Part shown: piece by piece, positions 7,930 through 15,902 of the stretch
How positions within the stretch are numbered: the stretch's first letter is position 1
Layout: each line of letters begins with the position of its first letter
Assembly: GCF_023822065.1 (NCBI RefSeq)
Contig: NZ_CP084931.1
Span: forward strand, 1 to 64,000
Direction: 5' to 3'
From: Sphingomonas morindae
Lineage (GTDB): Bacteria > Pseudomonadota > Alphaproteobacteria > Sphingomonadales > Sphingomonadaceae
Length of the DNA stretch: 64,000 nucleotides
Position numbers and translations under genes: made by a program
The notes under the pieces: generated by a model
The model's input: only the letters and a program-made list of their open reading frames with translations
What the model was told of the DNA's origin: nothing
The model's database searches: none

Positions 7930-9605
7930 TGCGCGACGCCGCGCCGATCAGCCGACGCGCGGTGCTGGGCGGCGCCGTGCTGGCGGCGGGCCTGGCCTGG
8001 CCGCGCTGGGCGCGCAGCCAATCGCCCGGGCTCGCCCCGCCGCCGGTGCTGGCGGGCGCGACGCTGCACCTGCGCATCGATCGCCAGATGCTGCGGATCG
8101 ATGGCCGCCTCCGCCACGCGATCGGCATCAACGGCCATGTGCCGGCGCCGCTGCTGCGGCTGCGCGAGGGCCAGCGTGCGCGCATCCATGTCGAAAATGG
8201 CCTGGATGAGACGAGTTCGCTTCACTGGCACGGGCTGTTGCTGCCGTTCGAGATGGATGGCGTGCCCGGCATCTCCTTCCCCGGCATTGCGCCGGGCGCG
8301 GGCTTCACCTATGATTTCCCCGTCCGCCAGGCGGGGACCTATTGGTATCACAGCCATTCCGGGCTGCAGGAGCAGATCGGCCTCTACGGCCCGATCGTGA
8401 TCGACCCCGCCGAGCCCGAGCCGTTCCACTATGCCCGCGAGCATGTGCTGCTGCTCTCGGACCATAGCCCTATCCACCCGCACCGCCTGTTCGCGCGGCT
8501 CAAGCGCCAGCCGGATTATTACAACGACCAGCGCCAGACGCTCGCCGGGCTGGCGACGGGGCGCGACCAGAGGCTGGCGGAGCGGCTCGCCTGGGGCCGG
8601 ATGCGCATGGATCCGACCGATCTCGCCGATGTCACCGCCGCCGGCTACGACTATCTCGTCAACGGCCATGGCCCCGCCGAACCCTGGACGGGCCTGTTCC
8701 GCCCCGGCGAGACCGTGCGGCTGCGGCTGATCGGCGGCGCCGCGATGACGATCTTCAACGTCCGCATCCCCGGCCTCGCGCTGCGGGTGGTCCAGGCCGA
8801 CGGGCAGCTGGTCCGGCCGGTGGTGGTGGACGAGCTTCAGATCGCGCCGGGCGAGACGTTCGACCTGCTCGTCACCCCGGAGGAGGACCGCGCCTATGCG
8901 CTCGTCGCCGAGACGATCGACCGGTCGGGCGCGGCGCGCGCGGTGCTTGCGCCGCGCCCGGGCCTCGCCGCGCCGCCGCCGCCACCGCTCCGCCCCCGTC
9001 CGCTGCTGACAATGCGCGACATGGGCATGGAGATGGGGGGAACGGACATGGCCGGGATGGACATGCGCGACCCGGCCGCCCCCGGCGTGGCGCGCGGCCC
9101 CGGCGTGCAGATGATCGCGGCGATGCCGGCCGATCGCACCGGCGAGCCGGGCACGGGGCTGGCGGGGCTCGGTCACCGCGTGCTCGTCTATCGCGATCTG
9201 GTGGCGCTGACGCCCAATCCCGATGCGCGCGCGCCGGAACGCGCGATCGATGTCCATCTCACGGGCAATATGGAACGCTATATGTGGTCGTTCGACGGCA
9301 CCACTCTGGCCGATGCGCGCGCGCCGATCGCGCTGCGCAGCGGCGAGCGGGTGCGCGTGACGCTCATCAACGACACGATGATGAACCATCCCATTCACCT
9401 GCACGGGCATTATTTCGAGCTGGTCACCGGCCATGGCGACCATGCCCCGCGCAAGCACAGCGTCACCGTGCAGCCCGGCGGGCTGGTGCGCTTCGATGTC
9501 ACCGCCGTACCGGGCGACTGGGCGTTCCACTGCCACCTGCTCTTCCACATGCATGCCGGCATGATGCGCGTGGTGCAGGTGCGCGATGCGGCGGGGCGCG
9601 TGTGA
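7929..9605 (+). CDS. copA: Copper-resistance multicopper oxidase CopA
   Basis: This 558-residue periplasmic multicopper oxidase probably oxidises Cu(I) to less toxic Cu(II). A twin-arginine signal (SRRAVLGG) precedes three cupredoxin domains. Copper ligands are visible in LHWHG, WYHSHSG, HPIHLHGH and the C-terminal HCHLLFHMHAGM. A Met-rich insert (MRDMGMEMGGTDMAGMDM, about residues 360-377) is typical of CopA and binds cuprous ions. The start codon overlaps the preceding stop and the end overlaps the CopB start, indicating one translationally coupled operon under the MerR-type promoter. Confidence 0.96.
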   Translation: MRDAAPISRRAVLGGAVLAAGLAWPRWARSQSPGLAPPPVLAGATLHLRIDRQMLRIDGRLRHAIGINGHVPAPLLRLREGQRARIHVENGLDETSSLHWHGLLLPFEMDGVPGISFPGIAPGAGFTYDFPVRQAGTYWYHSHSGLQEQIGLYGPIVIDPAEPEPFHYAREHVLLLSDHSPIHPHRLFARLKRQPDYYNDQRQTLAGLATGRDQRLAERLAWGRMRMDPTDLADVTAAGYDYLVNGHGPAEPWTGLFRPGETVRLRLIGGAAMTIFNVRIPGLALRVVQADGQLVRPVVVDELQIAPGETFDLLVTPEEDRAYALVAETIDRSGAARAVLAPRPGLAAPPPPPLRPRPLLTMRDMGMEMGGTDMAGMDMRDPAAPGVARGPGVQMIAAMPADRTGEPGTGLAGLGHRVLVYRDLVALTPNPDARAPERAIDVHLTGNMERYMWSFDGTTLADARAPIALRSGERVRVTLINDTMMNHPIHLHGHYFELVTGHGDHAPRKHSVTVQPGGLVRFDVTAVPGDWAFHCHLLFHMHAGMMRVVQVRDAAGRV

Positions 9606-10654
9606 AGCGGGCGCGCCTGCTGCTGCCGCTGCCGGCGCTCCTGGCCGCGCATCCGCCCATGCCTGGCATGACGATGCCGGGGATGATGCCGGGAATGGCG
9701 ATGCCCGACGCGAAGCCGGCGGCGCCGCGCCCCGCCGCGCCGGCCGCGCATCGGGCCACGCACAAGGCGGCGCCTCACCCGGCGACGGCGCCGATTCCCG
9801 CGATGCCGGGCATGCCCGCGATGGCAAGCGGTGGCGAGCCGGTGGCGCCCCCCGCGCCCACGCCGGACGCCGCGTTAGCGCCGCCCGCCGGCACGGATCT
9901 GCCGGCGGGCCATGCGCCGCCGCCGCCGGCCTGGCCCGGCCGCGCCGCCGACCGCTTCTACGATCCCGCCGCCATGGCCGCCGCCGCCGCGCGCCTCCGC
10001 GCCGATCACGGCGCCATGACCTTCCACCAGCTGCTGCTCGGCCTCGCGGAATATCAGGGCGGCGGCCGCGCGCCCGGCTATCGCTGGGACGGCGAAGCCT
10101 GGCTCGGCGGCGACGTGGATCGTCTGGTGCTCAAGAGCGAGGGGGAGGGCCAGGGCGGCGCCCGCGCCGAACGGGCCGAGGCGCAGGCGCTCTATAGCCG
10201 TGCGCTCGATCCCTATTGGAACCTCCAGATCGGTCTGCGCCAGGATTTCGCTCCAAGCTTGCGCCGCACCTATGCCGTGCTCGGGGTGGAGGGGCTGGCG
10301 CCCTATTGGCTCAAGCTGGATGGCGCGCTGTTCCTCTCGCAACGCGGCGAGGCGCTGGCGCGCCTCAGCATCAGCCATGACCTGCGGCTCACCCAGCGGC
10401 TGGTGCTCCAGCCGCGCATCGAGGCCAATCTCGCCGCCCAGACGATCCGCGCCGAGGCGCTGGCGGCGGGCCTGTCGGAGATCGAGACGGGGCTGCGGCT
10501 TCGCTACGAGCTGCGACGCGAATTCGCGCCCTATCTGGGCGTGTCGTGGACGCACCGGCGGAACCGCTGGACCGATCCCGCCGACGCCGCTCGCGCCGCC
10601 GGTCGGGCGGACGAGGGGGCGCGGCTGGTGGCGGGGGTCCGCGCCTGGCTCTGA
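9602..10654 (+). CDS. copB: Copper-resistance outer-membrane protein CopB
   Basis: A 350-residue protein from a GTG at 9602 that overlaps the copA stop by four bases. It has a signal sequence, then Met/Pro/His-rich repeats (MPGMTMPGMMPGMAMP) suited to copper binding. A low-complexity linker leads to the CopB beta-barrel domain with ALDPYWNLQIGLRQDF and a C-terminal region ending VAGVRAWL. Members of this family lie in the outer membrane and act with CopA to sequester or export copper. The stop lies 16 bases from the convergent M13 peptidase gene. Confidence 0.93.
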   Translation: MKRARLLLPLPALLAAHPPMPGMTMPGMMPGMAMPDAKPAAPRPAAPAAHRATHKAAPHPATAPIPAMPGMPAMASGGEPVAPPAPTPDAALAPPAGTDLPAGHAPPPPAWPGRAADRFYDPAAMAAAAARLRADHGAMTFHQLLLGLAEYQGGGRAPGYRWDGEAWLGGDVDRLVLKSEGEGQGGARAERAEAQALYSRALDPYWNLQIGLRQDFAPSLRRTYAVLGVEGLAPYWLKLDGALFLSQRGEALARLSISHDLRLTQRLVLQPRIEANLAAQTIRAEALAAGLSEIETGLRLRYELRREFAPYLGVSWTHRRNRWTDPADAARAAGRADEGARLVAGVRAWL

Positions 10655-10670
10655 CCCCCGCCGCCCGCGC

Positions 10671-12695
10671 TTACCAGACGTGGATGCGCTGATCGGGCGC
10701 GAGATAGAGCTTCTGCCCGGGCTTGACCGCGAAGGCGCCGTACCAGGCATCCACGTTGCGCACGACATAGGGCCGGAAATTGCCGGGCGTGTGCGGATCG
10801 GTGGTGAGCTGCACCTGCAGCGCCGCGTCGCGGGTCTTGCTGCGCCAGATCTGCCCGAAGCCCAGGAAGAAGCGCTGCTCGCCGCTATAGCCATCGATCA
10901 CCGGCGCCGGCTTGCCGTGGAGCGACAGCAGCCACGCATCGTGCGCCACGTTGATGCCGGCGAGATCGGCCATATTCTCGCCAAGCGTGAGCGCGCCGTT
11001 CACATGCACGCCGGGCAGCGGCTCATAGGCCGAATATTGCGCCACCACGCGATCGGTATAGGCCTTGAAGCGGGCGATGTCGGTGGCGGTCCACCAATCG
11101 GCGAGGCGGCCGGTGGCATCATATTTGCGGCCCTGATCGTCGAAATGATGGCTGATCTCATGGCCGATCACGGCGCCGATCGCGCCGTAATTCACCGCCG
11201 GATCGGCATTGGGATCGAAAAAGGGCGGTTGCAGGATGGCCGCCGGGAACACCACCTCGTTCCACACCGGATTGGCATAGGCGTTCACCGTCTGCGGCGT
11301 CATGTGCCACTCGCGGCGATCGGCCGGCTTGCCGAGCCGGGCGACATCATAATCGAAGTCGAAGCGCGTGAAGGCGGCTTCATTGGCATAGGCATCGTCC
11401 GGCGCCACGCTGAGCCCGGCATAGCTGCGCCAGACCTCGGGATAGCCGATTTTGGGCGTGAAGCTGGCGAGCTTGGCGAGCGCCTTGGCGCGCGTCTCGG
11501 GCGTCATCCACGTCACCCGCTCCAGCCGCGCCTTCATCGCGATCAGCAGATTCTTGACCAGCGCATCGGCCTTGGCCTTGGCCTCGGGCGGGAAATAGCG
11601 CGCGACATAGAGCTGGCCGACCGCCTCGCCCATGCCGGTGTTGACGAAATCGACGCCCCGCTTCCATCGCGGCTTCAGCTCGGGCGTGCCGGACAGCACC
11701 TTGGAGAAGGCGAAATCCTCGTCGACAAAGGCCTTGGGCAGCACGTCCGCGCGCGCGGACAGAAGATGATATTGGAAATAGGCGCGCCACGTCTCGAGCG
11801 GCACCGAGCGGACCAGCGCCGCCATGCCCGCCACCGCGCTCGGCTGGGCGACGATCACGCGGTCGGGCGGCGTGATGTGCGCGCCCGCGAACAGCGCCTG
11901 CCAATCGATGCCGGGAAAGCGCGTCGCCAGCGCCGCCGTCTCGATCGGATTGTAGCGCTTCTCGGCCTGGCGGCTTTCCACCCGGCTCCAATGGACCTTG
12001 GCGATCTGCGTCTCGAGATCGAACACGGCCTGCGCCTTGGCGGCGGCGTCGGCGATGCCGGCCAGCGTCAGCATCCGCGCGACATGGCCCTTATAGGCAT
12101 CGCGCGCGGCGGCATATTTGGCGTTGTCCGCGACGAGATAATAATCCCGGTCGGGCAGGCCGAGGCCGCCCTGGTAGAGCGACACCACATAGGCATCGGG
12201 ATTTTTGGCGTCGATGCCGATGCCCGCCTGGATCGGCACGGCGATGCCGTCGCGCGCCGCCGCGCCGAAGGCGGTGGCGAGCGCCGCCGGGCTGGAGATC
12301 GCCGCGATCCGCGCGAGATCGGCGGCGAGCGGGCGCGTGCCGCGCGCCTCGATCCCCGCTTCGTCCATGAAGCTGGCATAAAGGGCCGCCGCCTTGGCCG
12401 CATCGGGCGCGGCCTGGCTGTCCTTGGCGGTCGCCTCCAGCACCGCGCGGGTGCGCGCGTCCGATTGTTCGCGCAGAATGTCGAACCCGCCCCAGCGCGC
12501 GCGATCCGCCGGAATGGGCGTGCGCGCCTCCCAGGCGCCGTTGACATAGGCGTTGAAATCATCGCCGGGCGCGATCTTGCGGTCCATGCCGGTAAGATCG
12601 ACGCCAAAGGCGCCCAGCTTGGGGGCGGGCGGCGCGGCGGCGATCAGAGCCAGGCCGGCGGTGGCGGCCAGCAAAGCGGCGGGTCTTGGCAGCAT
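10671..12695 (-). CDS. M13-family zinc metallopeptidase (neprilysin/PepO-like)
   Basis: An exported 674-residue oligopeptidase. The ATG at 12695 is preferred because AGAGG lies at SD distance and a signal peptide follows (LLAATAGLALIAAAP). The zinc site HEISHHF and the third-ligand motif ENMADLAG are present, as is the substrate-binding VNAYANP motif. The N-terminal lobe begins GDDFNAYVNGAWEA as usual for M13. The length is normal for the family. The C-terminus is RIHVW, lacking the Cys of eukaryotic members. It probably degrades small peptides in the periplasm. Confidence 0.95.
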   Translation of the reverse strand: MLPRPAALLAATAGLALIAAAPPAPKLGAFGVDLTGMDRKIAPGDDFNAYVNGAWEARTPIPADRARWGGFDILREQSDARTRAVLEATAKDSQAAPDAAKAAALYASFMDEAGIEARGTRPLAADLARIAAISSPAALATAFGAAARDGIAVPIQAGIGIDAKNPDAYVVSLYQGGLGLPDRDYYLVADNAKYAAARDAYKGHVARMLTLAGIADAAAKAQAVFDLETQIAKVHWSRVESRQAEKRYNPIETAALATRFPGIDWQALFAGAHITPPDRVIVAQPSAVAGMAALVRSVPLETWRAYFQYHLLSARADVLPKAFVDEDFAFSKVLSGTPELKPRWKRGVDFVNTGMGEAVGQLYVARYFPPEAKAKADALVKNLLIAMKARLERVTWMTPETRAKALAKLASFTPKIGYPEVWRSYAGLSVAPDDAYANEAAFTRFDFDYDVARLGKPADRREWHMTPQTVNAYANPVWNEVVFPAAILQPPFFDPNADPAVNYGAIGAVIGHEISHHFDDQGRKYDATGRLADWWTATDIARFKAYTDRVVAQYSAYEPLPGVHVNGALTLGENMADLAGINVAHDAWLLSLHGKPAPVIDGYSGEQRFFLGFGQIWRSKTRDAALQVQLTTDPHTPGNFRPYVVRNVDAWYGAFAVKPGQKLYLAPDQRIHVW

Positions 12696-12968
12696 CAATG
12701 ATCCTCTCTCACCTCTCGACACGCCGCGCCCGGGCCGCGGGATCGATCCGTGCGCATCTGCTACCAGATCATCGGCGTGCGGCCAGCAAAACTTGGCCGC
12801 GCGTCAGGCGCACGGCCCCGCCGCCTCGGGCCATGACCGGTGCGCCCGGCGAGAGGCCGGAACGCCGCGCGTCCAGGCGCGTCGTGCGGGCAGCTCTTTC
12901 CTTCAAGGCCGCACCATGCCCCGCCAACCCCGACCGACCGCCCGCCCCCGCTCTTGCGCGCGCCGCGC

Positions 12969-13832
12969 ATGAGGCGGCGGCCTGTCCGCGCCGGCGCCGC
13001 CGCCGCGCTGCTCGCCTGGCTGGCGACGGCCTGCTCGCCGCTCACCAGCTTCAACGCGCTCGTTCCCAAGGATGGCGGCGGCGCGCGCGTCGCCCGCGCG
13101 GTCGGCTACGGTCCGTCGCCGCGCCAGCGCCTCGATGTCTATGCGCCGCGCGCGCGCTGCGGGCGGCCCCGGCCGGTGGTGGTCTTCTTCTATGGCGGCA
13201 GCTGGAACAGCGGCACGCGGACGGGCTATGGCTTTGTCGGCCAGGCGCTGGCGGCGCAAGGCTTCGTCGCGATCGTACCCGATTACCGGCTGGTGCCCGA
13301 GGTGCGCTACCCGGCCTTTGTCGAGGATGGCGCGGCGGCGGTGCGGTGGGCGGTCGCCCATGCCGCCGACTATTGCGGCGATCCGCGGTCGGTGGTGCTG
13401 ATGGGCCATTCGGCGGGCGCCTATATCGCCGCGATGCTCGCGGTTGATCCGCGCTGGCTGGGCAGCGACCGGGCGGCGGTGAAGGGGCTGGTCGGTCTGG
13501 CCGGCCCCTATGATTTCGCGCCCTTCGACGTGGAGGCGAGCCGCGCCGCCTTCGGCCAGGCCCCCGATCCCGCCGCAACCCAGCCCGTGACCTGGGCCGG
13601 CGCGGGCGATCCGCCGGCGCTGCTCGCCTATGGGAGCGACGACACGGTCGTGCAGCCCCGCAACAGCGCGGCGCTGGCGGCGCGGCTGCGCGCGGGCGGC
13701 GTGCCGACGACCGAGCGCGCCTATCCGGGGCTCGGCCATGTCGGCATCCTCACCGCGCTCGCCCGGCCGTTCCGAGGGCGCGCGCCGGTGCTGACGGATG
13801 TCGCCGCCTTTGTGCGCCGCGTCGCGTCCTGA
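12969..13832 (+). CDS. Lipoprotein alpha/beta-hydrolase (carboxylesterase-like)
   Basis: This 287-residue protein has a lipoprotein signal (LLAWLATAC, Cys at about 21), so it is membrane anchored on the periplasmic side. The esterase/lipase fold shows FFYGGSWNSG as the oxyanion-hole motif with Tyr in place of the usual His, the nucleophile Ser in GHSAGA, Asp in YGSDDTVV and His in LGHVG. An 18-codon ORF (12916-12972) ends in an ATGA overlap with this start and may couple translation. It converges on the NAD(P)-binding protein gene with 10 bases between stops. The ester substrate is unknown. Confidence 0.88.
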   Translation: MRRRPVRAGAAAALLAWLATACSPLTSFNALVPKDGGGARVARAVGYGPSPRQRLDVYAPRARCGRPRPVVVFFYGGSWNSGTRTGYGFVGQALAAQGFVAIVPDYRLVPEVRYPAFVEDGAAAVRWAVAHAADYCGDPRSVVLMGHSAGAYIAAMLAVDPRWLGSDRAAVKGLVGLAGPYDFAPFDVEASRAAFGQAPDPAATQPVTWAGAGDPPALLAYGSDDTVVQPRNSAALAARLRAGGVPTTERAYPGLGHVGILTALARPFRGRAPVLTDVAAFVRRVAS

Positions 13833-13842
13833 GCCCGGCCGC

Positions 13843-14802
13843 TCAGATCCGGCCCTGCGCGGCAAGCGTCGCCCGGAGCGCGATGTCCAGCGGAGTCTCG
13901 GGCAGTGTGCCGAGCAGCGCCCGCAGCTTGCCATCCAGCAGGCGGAGCGGCCGGCGCCACAGATAGATCATCTCGCGCATCTCGCGGGCGGTTTCGTTGA
14001 ACGGGGCGAGCGCGTGCACGAGCGGCCAGGGAAAGCGGCGGATGGGCAGGTCCGGCCGTCCGAGCGCATCGCGGATCGCCTCGGCGAAGCGGCGATTATC
14101 CTCCACCCAGGTGCCCCCGAACTGGAAATCGGCGAATCCGGCGAGATCCTCGTCCCGCTCGATCAGCCGCGCCATCGTCTCGGCGAGGTCCGGGAGATAG
14201 GCCCAGGCATGGCCGATGCCGGGGCGCGCGGGGTTGAAGATCCGCCGCACCGGGCCGCGGCCCGGCACCATGCCTTGCGCGAGCCAGCTATTGCCCACGC
14301 CCGGCCCGAAGAAATCACCCGCGCGCACCACCAGCGCCCGCGCCCCCACCCCGCTCGCCTGCCGCAAGCGCGTCTCCATTGCCATGCGGATCGCGCCCTT
14401 GCGCGTGCGCGGCGCCTGGGGCGCGGTCTCGTCCACCGCCGCGCCGGCATCGGGCCCATAGACATAGACCGTGCCGGGCAGAACCAGGCGCGCCTGTTCG
14501 CGCACCGCCGCGGCGATGCTGTTGTCGAGCATCGGCAGCACCAGGCCCGGCCAGTTGCGATAGGCGGGCGGGTTTACCGCATGGACGATCACCCGCATGC
14601 CGCGCCCGGCGCGCAGCACCACGTCGCGATCCATGGCATCGCCCGTCACCCATTCGTATTCGGGCGCACCGCCGGCGACCCGCGCCGGATCCCTGTGCAG
14701 CGCGCGGACATGCCAGCCCCGCGCCAGCAGCAGCCGGGCGAGCGCGCCGCCAATGCCGCCGGTGGCGCCCAGCACCAGGGCCGTCTTCCGTTCGTCCGCC
14801 AT
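13843..14802 (-). CDS. NAD(P)-dependent epimerase/dehydratase-family protein
   Basis: A 319-residue Rossmann-fold protein with the nucleotide-binding motif GATGGIGGALARLLLARGW at the N-terminus and a YVYGPDAG segment where extended SDR enzymes place the active Tyr. The canonical YxxxK pair is not obvious, so it may be an atypical SDR. The C-terminal half (FNETAREMREMIYLWRRP) resembles NAD-dependent epimerase/dehydratase proteins of sphingomonads. It is divergent from a LysR-type regulator 90 bases away, which is the likely controller. Confidence 0.82.
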   Translation of the reverse strand: MADERKTALVLGATGGIGGALARLLLARGWHVRALHRDPARVAGGAPEYEWVTGDAMDRDVVLRAGRGMRVIVHAVNPPAYRNWPGLVLPMLDNSIAAAVREQARLVLPGTVYVYGPDAGAAVDETAPQAPRTRKGAIRMAMETRLRQASGVGARALVVRAGDFFGPGVGNSWLAQGMVPGRGPVRRIFNPARPGIGHAWAYLPDLAETMARLIERDEDLAGFADFQFGGTWVEDNRRFAEAIRDALGRPDLPIRRFPWPLVHALAPFNETAREMREMIYLWRRPLRLLDGKLRALLGTLPETPLDIALRATLAAQGRI

Positions 14803-14891
14803 CTCTCGTCTCCTGCGTGGTGACGGGAAAATGGCGCGGGCGGCGCTACACCGAAATTGCCGCAGGCCGCAGGGCTGCTATACATTTATGC

Positions 14892-15818
14892 ATGGATGAG
14901 CGGATCGGCTGGGATTTGTGGCGCACCTTCGATGCCGTGATGCGCGAGGGCAGCCTGTCCGGCGCGGCGCGGGCGCTGGGGCTCACCCAGCCCACCGCGG
15001 GCCGCCACATCGCGGAGCTGGAAGCGGCGCTGCGCACCGACGCGCTCTTCACCCGGTCCGCGCGCGGCCTGCACCCCACCGAGACGGCGCATGCGCTGGC
15101 GCCCCAGGCCGCCGCCATGGCCGCCGCCGCCGCGGCCCTGGTGCGCAGCGCGGCGGCGCCGGCGGATGCGGCGCGCGGCACCGTGCGGATCAGCGCCAGC
15201 GAGGTGATCGGCGCCGAGGTGCTGCCGCCGATCCTGGCGCGGCTGCACGCGGAGCATCCCGGGCTGACGCTGGAGCTGCTGCTCACCAACGCCAGCTCCG
15301 ATCTGCTCCGCCGCGACGCCGATCTCGCCATAAGGATGACGGAGCCGCGCCAAAAGGCGCTGCTGGTGAAAGCGGTGGGACGAGTCCGCATCGGCTTTTT
15401 CGCGCATCGCGCCTATCTGGCACGCGCCGCGCCGATCACGCGCGAGGCGGATCTGGCGCAGCACGCGCTGATCGGCTTCGACCGCGATACCGCCTCGCTC
15501 CGCGCGATCGCGGCGGCCTGGCCCGATCTGCCGCCCTTCGCGCTGCGGACCGACAATCATCTCGCGCAGATGGCGATGGTGCGCGCGGGCTTCGGCATCG
15601 GCGTGCTCCAGCATCCGATCGCCCGCCGCGATCCGGCGCTGGTGCCGGTGCTGGCCGATCGCTTCAGCGCCACCTTGCCGATGTGGATCGCCATGCACGA
15701 GGATCTCCGCGCGACCCGGCGGATGCGGATCGTCTTCGACGCGCTGGTCGCCGGGATGGCCGCACATGCGCGCGCGGGCGCCGGCGATCTCAGCGATAAT
15801 GCGCCATCATCACCTTGA
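14892..15818 (+). CDS. LysR-family transcriptional regulator
   Basis: A 308-residue LysR regulator. The start at MDERIGWDLWRTF gives the normal N-terminal winged helix (GSLSGAARALGLTQPTAGRH) followed by a substrate-binding domain from about residue 90. It is divergent from the epimerase-family gene with 90 bases between starts and probably controls it and itself. The final 9-10 codons overlap, on the other strand, an apparent remnant of a different gene, so the C-terminus may have been altered by a junction. Effector unknown. Confidence 0.92.
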   Translation: MDERIGWDLWRTFDAVMREGSLSGAARALGLTQPTAGRHIAELEAALRTDALFTRSARGLHPTETAHALAPQAAAMAAAAAALVRSAAAPADAARGTVRISASEVIGAEVLPPILARLHAEHPGLTLELLLTNASSDLLRRDADLAIRMTEPRQKALLVKAVGRVRIGFFAHRAYLARAAPITREADLAQHALIGFDRDTASLRAIAAAWPDLPPFALRTDNHLAQMAMVRAGFGIGVLQHPIARRDPALVPVLADRFSATLPMWIAMHEDLRATRRMRIVFDALVAGMAAHARAGAGDLSDNAPSSP

Positions 15819-15882
15819 GCACCACCGGGCGGTCAAGCAGGTTGAGGCCGTAATCGGTCTGGTCGCCGTTAGGAACTGTTTG
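15790..15882 (-). pseudogene. Short C-terminal gene remnant next to GH42
   Basis: On the minus strand 26-30 codons read PNGDQTDYGLNLLDRP, then VVLKVMMAHYR and a stop. This looks like the end of an enzyme, with an NGDQT motif reminiscent of the C-terminus of DUF5597-type GH35 galactosidases. A TGA lies immediately upstream in frame and no start is present. The sequence from about 15870 to 16000 has distinctly lower GC than either side. It is probably a recombination scar. Family assignment is tentative. Confidence 0.45.
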
Positions 15883-15902
15883 TCATGGGTGCAAGCTGAT
15901 TC

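Noticed and set aside
7782-9827. 681-codon minus-strand frame opposite copA/copB
   Set aside because: Composition is shadow-like, and copA on the other strand has full copper-ligand motifs.
10200-12701. 833-codon plus-strand frame opposite the M13 peptidase
   Set aside because: No domain motifs, and the opposite strand carries HEISHHF and ENMADLAG.
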